Shown in pieces: positions 23,502 to 59,366 of a DNA stretch of 59,366 nt (position 1 is its first letter; each line of letters starts with the position of its first letter). The position numbers were made by a program, and so were the translations under genes. The stretch is from Elysia marginata (lineage: Eukaryota; Mollusca; Gastropoda; Plakobranchidae): assembly GCA_019649035.1 (NCBI GenBank), contig BMAT01007787.1:204178-263543 (forward strand), given 5' to 3'. The notes under the pieces are model-generated. The model was not told where the DNA came from. It saw only the letters and a program-made list of their open reading frames with translations, and did no database searches.

Positions 23502-26390
23502 TTTCATCATATTCATTGATTGATTCGTTTTTTATTGTTTCATTGGATAATGCATGTACCCATGCGTCTAAATGAATTTTTTTTCTTGTTTATCGTGTTG
23601 TCTTTCGTGTGTTTTATCATTTCCCAGCCTATATATATATATATATATATATAAGCCAACGAAGACACAATACTATGCGTGGCATGAACTTTCTCTTTCA
23701 TTAATGACGGAGCATGTCTTTTTTTCTGGGCTATTGTTTTCTTTTGAGCCTCACCAGCAACTCACAGCGAGGTTATTTTTGCAGAGACTTCAAGTGTGCT
23801 CTTTCTTGTGGTTGTACCTTCATGAAATAATTTTATCTTTTTTTTTTCATTCTCCAGTTTTTTGCTCTCTCGGCTCTAAGACATGTTTTCAAAGTTTCTC
23901 TAGCCTCTTTATGAAAGTAAGATGTTTCCCATTAGCATTAAATAAAGAAAACTAGACCTGGATATAAATCTAGTGGGCTATACATTAATCTAACCCAACA
24001 GCAATAAACAATCTACAGTGACCACCTCCTGTGCTAATTAATTAAACTTATAGATCTAGATTTTTTTCGGACTTTGATCATAAAGACATAAATGCTTGCA
24101 ATTTAAAGTTCATGCTCAGCTGCGAAGTGAACAATGACAAGTCTGGTCGCTTATTTTTTAGTTTGAACGATAAAGAGCAGAACACCACCTACAATGTGTG
24201 TTTGTACTTGCCGCCTCTATGTTTTGCATACATTTACCGGCTCTATTTCTGTTGCCATGCAGCCATGCGTATACTCTCAACCAGCGGGGCTGAGCTCTCT
24301 TGCTTGGTTCCACCCTCTTTGGTAATGGGTAATCCAAATAGGCCCTGGTCGCAGTGCCTGCATTCTATAAACAAACAAAAAAAAAGAAAAATATTTGTAC
24401 ATGTAGATCTAAATGACTGTGCTGCCAACAGTTTAAAGGGCACAAAGTGTAGGCCCTAATCTAGAGATCAAATAAAATACAAAAACAAATTTTGAAGAAT
24501 AAAAAATAAAGCTATCGCTAAATAGTGTTTCGGTCTACTAATGATGGGCTGTTTCTGTTAAAAAAAAAGAAGGTGAATTTTGTGATGCTGCATTCTAGTT
24601 AACCATCCTAGTACTAACCTACCGTACTAACTCGTGTCTTTTTCAGAAGAGAATAATCGACATAGGCCTGCTGATTGGGTTGATCCAGTATATCTGTATT
24701 GGTAATGTTGTCCATTCCTTTCCAAATAAATTCGTGTCAAGGACTACTGTGCGAAAAATACTCCTTGGTTCGTGTATAAATTTTATTGCGAGACTACTGT
24801 CAGTTCACCAACCATGGCTGGGGTAAGACACACAATTCAAACAACGAAGGAAAAGATGTTGCACTCTGCTCAGGCCTCGTATTCAACGAAATTCTCCGAA
24901 AAAATGTAAAGGTAATTAAAGCCGAGTTTCGTTGAGAACAATTTCTCTTTGAAGTAGGCCTAACCAAGAAAGGAGCGACAACAATTATGATAAATCTACT
25001 CTACCAAACTTGTACGGTAATAAGAGTTGTATTTTATATTTGAAATATGGAAAAAATAGGCCTATCCAATAACAGAGCAATGCAAGATTAAGCAATATTA
25101 GTTTTTTTTTCTTTCCTTTTGGGGTGTGTCTCTCCCTTTCTCTGAAACTATTACATGTATCATAATATTAAATATATGTCTACCGCGAACACTAGCTGAA
25201 AAAAGACGGACAGTTGAGGTAAGGAAGAGAATATCGGGATACGATTTCAGTATGTGCCTCTGTGAAGTCCAAGGTTGTTGGATACGGGGTCCAGTGTACT
25301 AGTGTCCGAATTGAAAAAGTCAAACGCGAGAGGAGGAGAAAATGCGAATATTAATTTGTTCTGAGTAAAATTATAAATTCTCTAATTACTTCGCGCAAGA
25401 TTGCCCATATTTTCCAAAAAAGCATAAGATCCCAGTGCAGGCATTCTACATCAGAGCAACACGAGTAGTGAGATGATAGCACTTGGCACGCGCGTATGTT
25501 ACCAATAATATAGCCGCCTGCCTTCACAACGCACGACTGCAGTGGCAAGTACCGTTAAATCACAATCAGAACAACGCTAACATTAAATTTTAAAATATCT
25601 TTTTCTTGTTGTAGGCCTACAATATAATTATAGTGTACCTTATATGAGCTAGGCCAGACCAAAAAAAAGGAGAAGCGTGCAAGGGAAACTCAATATTCAT
25701 TTTGATTTCTAAATTCTTGTTGTCACATGCTTGTTTCTTTAGCATGTCAAAATCATGTTGCTCAACTTGTTGTCTTAACCCAATCTAACGGATCTCGAAT
25801 AAATCATGGTTGATCGAGGGTTACACAATTTGTCAACTCCTTTCAGTTTATTTTTTTTTCAGTGATAGCTAGCTTCAAATGTTGCACACACGCGCATTGT
25901 TGTCCATGTTAACAAAAAAAAAAACAAAAAAAAAAAAAAAAAAAGACTTTGATGATGCCTCTGCTTGTCATTGCTTTTGCTTTCATTTGTCTTGATTCTA
26001 AATCTTCCAATGTTAGAGTGGTCATCTCCCATGACTCCTCCAATAGAATGCCAAGCGAGTGAAGTAAAATATATTCACTGCCCAATATATCAGATCTGAT
26101 ACGACCAAAGAAGATATCCTGTTTGTCCAATGAATCAGATATGGTGCATTTCTCCTTACAGCAATTTGACAGATAAGCCACAAAATAATTTTTGATTGCG
26201 TCATAGGAAGTCGAATAAATACAGTGCTGCAAGAATTTAGAGTTTTCTGTCACTTTTTATGCTTGGACAGTGAAGGTTTAAAAGCGATGAAGGGCACAAA
26301 CAAGTTCTGTCCTGTTCGGATCCCTCGAACCCCATCAGAAAAAAAAAACAACTTGACATAAAAAATTCCAAAATTCAAGTTATCAGTATA
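23502..26390. other. intergenic sequence, no gene recognised
   Basis: It contains the (TA)n tract at 23630-23653, a poly(A) tract at 25912-25943 and chance reading frames. One minus-strand frame (26235-25945, with SNCCKEKCTISDSLDKQ) looks compositionally protein-like, but it matches nothing I know and has no splice signals I trust. Confidence 0.4.
23630..23653 (+). repeat. (TA)12 microsatellite
   Basis: An uninterrupted alternating TA tract. Confidence 0.92.
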
Positions 26391-26820
26391 AAGAAAGATA
26401 GATTCTGAATACAGTTCAGATCAAACAAATATTCGAATGATTCTGGGTCGAAATAAATCAAATGATTTAGACTCAGCTGTGCGTCTCCAGCTGAATTCGG
26501 CTGACATTGAACTTGCAAACTGGAAAGCGGATATCGTATCTTCGTGGAATGAAATAAATTGCAGTGAAACTAAAGTCATTGTGAAACTAAAACAAACCGG
26601 TCAACATTCTGTATGCCTTACACAATATTCTCATGCGTCTTGTACAATTAAAGATAATTATATTGACTGCATTTAAGGTTTGGACAACTAATCTTAAGTT
26701 GTGTGTGCCAAATACTTTCGTCATTTCTCTTGAAGTTGAAGCTCATGGAAATTATGATTCTCCCTTTGTAACTGTGTTAACAAAAAACATGAACATAAAG
26801 AAAAGCTTTAGATCTCGGAA
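26391..26820 (+). pseudogene. unidentified coding-like fragment with a frameshift
   Basis: An open frame (stop-free from about 26395 to 26676) encodes RKIDSEYSSDQTNIRMILG, then AVRLQLNSADIELANWKADI, SWNEINCSETKVIVKLKQ and CLTQYSHASCTIKDNYIDC. At the stop near 26674 the neighbouring frame carries on with KLCVPNTFVISLEVEAHGN, YDSPFVTVLTKNMN and KKSFRSRN before a poly(A)/(CAA)n tract. Codon use and the spaced cysteines look like a secreted or extracellular domain rather than chance. I do not recognise the family. One frameshift at the junction suggests a broken gene or a missed intron. It lies 1.1 kb upstream of USP32 exon 1, on the same strand. Confidence 0.4.
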
Positions 26821-26823
26821 CCG

Positions 26824-26876
26824 CACAAAAAAAAAAAAAACCAAAAAAAACAACAACAACAACAACAACAACAAAC
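26824..26876 (+). repeat. poly(A) followed by (CAA)n
   Basis: An A-rich run grades into eight or so CAA units. It could be the tail of a retroposed sequence lying to its left. Confidence 0.7.
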
Positions 26877-26879
26877 AAT

Positions 26880-27955
26880 TCGCCTGTCCTATGCGTGGGG
26901 TCTTAATATCTTTCGAATATACCTACTTTTAATCATTTTTCATTTTCTAAGGGGCAGACACAGAATGTTTCCTTCCATCACGAGCAATCTAAGCCTGTCT
27001 GATCAATTAATGAAAGTTTATGCGCTCTTCTTACATGTGTTTATTAATAAAAAAAAATTATGCTTTGGCCAATCGATGTGATAGATCCTGTTTTCAGGAA
27101 AACCCGAAATTGTAAATAGGGAAAAATAATGCTGGGCAATTGAAACCATCTTTTCTAAAACCAATGTTGTAGTTTAATAGCTTCATTGCGTTAGGTTGAG
27201 CACTACCATATTATTCAGCCGCTACCAAAAGCCTTGGATTACTTCGATCTGGTGCTCAAATTTTCTTAGCCAGCTTTTTGAGAGTGATTGAGAGCAGCTT
27301 AGTAATCTCGACAAGTCTCGTTACCATGTTTTTGGAGGACGACCTGACGAAAAACATCGAATAGTTTTGTTTTGCTGACTTTTTTAAACCAAAGGCTTAG
27401 GGGCCTATTATTATCAATAAACGATGAGAGATCATAACGTTAATTAAGCATCTACGCCCATTCCAACATTTTAATCGTTCTACTGGCATTGCACTTTACA
27501 GGTTTTGGTTGCCTACAGGGTGTTTGGTGGATCATGCATTATTTTAGATGCTACACATGAGGAGCAAAACAGAGGGCATTAATTAACGAAGGGAGAAAAA
27601 GAGCAAAAAGAAAAGGAAATAATGTATTAGGCAAGAGAGATAATTTAAGTCATAATGGTAGAATACGAATTACCGGTAGGAGTTACTATTAAACAAAGAT
27701 TTATAAAGCTTTCAAATAAAGGAGGAAGCATAAGAGATAAAAAGGGAATACAATTTAATGACTTGAAAAATACATGGAAATCAGAATGAATGCACCAAAA
27801 AAACAGCAAAAAAATTCTGCCACATCGATACAGTCCAAATCGAAATCATGCTCGTGATTAAAGATGGCCGATGAGGAACTGTTTTCAGAGCAAAATTTGT
27901 AAACATACCACTCCTACTTGTTACTCCTTGATGTAGGACTCGTTTTACACTCATT
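26880..27955. other. USP32: upstream region of USP32; putative promoter and 5' UTR
   Basis: No coding exon is seen. A TGA at 27929-27931 is in frame with, and 27 nt before, the USP32 ATG, so translation cannot start further upstream in this exon. No core promoter motif can be assigned. Confidence 0.4.
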
Positions 27956-58714
<30,759 letters not shown>

Positions 58715-59366
58715 GTAAGGCTTGTGTGAACCTGAGGTGTCTCTAGTTTAGCAGTAATCAGGCTTTTATTTTTTAATTTAATGGGTTCTACTTGCTTTAG
58801 ATTTTACTATTTCTAACCATCACTCGGGCAAACATGGAAGGTAGATCTAAATAAATCTAAGCTTAGGCAATCAAGATTTACTTTAGACCATATCTAGATC
58901 TAAATCTTAGTTTTAGATAGGTGTAGATTAGACTGTTATTATATAGGTCTAGTGCATTTGTTCTTTGAGCCAGATTCAAGGTATAGAATTCTTCTTAGAG
59001 CAAATTTTATGTTAGAGTATATCAAGGTAGATATGTAAATCTACATTAAATTCATATTAACCAAGTATGGATAGTGTTAATGGAAAGCAACCTTCTTAAC
59101 TAATCCTAACCAAAGCCAATTTCTCTTACAGTTAACTGCTTCTTTGTGTGAAGGTTATTCCACAGCTAACATATTCTAATGGCATTTAAGCGTCATGAAA
59201 GTGTTCTATTATCAAATTTGAAAAGGTTTAGAAAAGTACTCCTGGAAGTATTTGAGATTTCAGGAGCAACAATAATGAAAGTTGACAAACAAATTAGCAA
59301 ATTTCAAAGTCTCATGCTGGGAGAATAAAATGTCACTTCCTACTGTCCTTCTCTCCTCCTCCTCCC
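58715..59366. other. start of USP32 intron 21
   Basis: It contains a cluster of TAGATCTA-type motifs at 58840-58930 and ends in a CT-rich stretch, possibly the polypyrimidine tract of the next acceptor. No coding sequence is seen. Confidence 0.45.

Noticed and set aside
23572-23955. 127-codon plus-strand frame
   Set aside because: It runs through a (TA)n tract and low-complexity pyrimidine sequence, with no splice signals or family match.
24112-24459. 115-codon plus-strand frame
   Set aside because: No family match, no conserved pattern and no supporting splice sites; likely chance.
25909-26253. 114-codon minus-strand frame as a gene
   Set aside because: It ends in a poly(A) tract read as Phe and has no recognised domain; only its composition is protein-like.

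Overview
The window is eukaryotic nuclear DNA. It is AT-rich, carries genes split into many short exons with GT/AG introns, and is full of interspersed repeats. Both gene complements and the repeat content (RTE, Jockey, CR1/L2-like and Rex1-like LINEs, a tRNA-headed SINE, mariner and hAT-like DNA transposons, a dermatopontin-like relic, many TAGATCTA and ACATGTA palindromes) fit an invertebrate, most likely a gastropod mollusc. That taxonomic call is an inference, not something proven by the sequence. No bacterial-type features (operons, CRISPR, IS) are present.

Two genes were rebuilt exon by exon, with splice phases that agree throughout. On the minus strand (about 9008-18687) lies a complete ABHD6-like monoacylglycerol lipase: eight coding exons, 1023 nt including the stop, 340 residues, with an N-terminal membrane anchor and a full Ser149/Asp284/His313 triad. 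On the plus strand (27956 to beyond the right edge) lies the 5' part of a USP32-like ubiquitin-specific protease: 21 coding exons in the window, 801 residues, including a possible N-myristoylation start, two EF-hands, a DUSP-like region, a ubiquitin-like region and the catalytic Cys736 box. The rest of the catalytic domain lies past 59366. The two genes are head to head, with start codons about 9.3 kb apart.

Layout: 1-9000 holds a dead mariner (1524-2949, with terminal inverted repeats and TA duplication), a frameshifted dermatopontin-like reading region (3291-3864) and an RTE-type LINE fragment (6680-7690). 9000-18700 is ABHD6, whose introns hold a Rex1-like LINE fragment with a MITE nested in it and an L1/Tx1-like ORF1/endonuclease fragment. 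18700-27900 is intergenic or 5'-UTR intron sequence with a SINE (16-bp target-site duplication), a second MITE copy and an orphan coding-like fragment (26391-26820). 27956-59366 is USP32. Its introns hold a CR1/L2-like LINE with a 3' hairpin, a 2.7-kb hAT-like element around a CT-rich array and an N gap, further MITE copies, an RNase H-bearing LINE tail, a 76-nt near-palindromic hairpin and a Jockey LINE.

There is no evidence here for a new multi-gene system. The most interesting items are the TA-flanked MITE family with TGTCT termini (one copy nested in a LINE), the miRNA-sized hairpin at 52593-52668, the dermatopontin-like relic, the hAT-like element with a duplicated segment straddling its right end, and the unidentified coding-like fragment at 26.4 kb.
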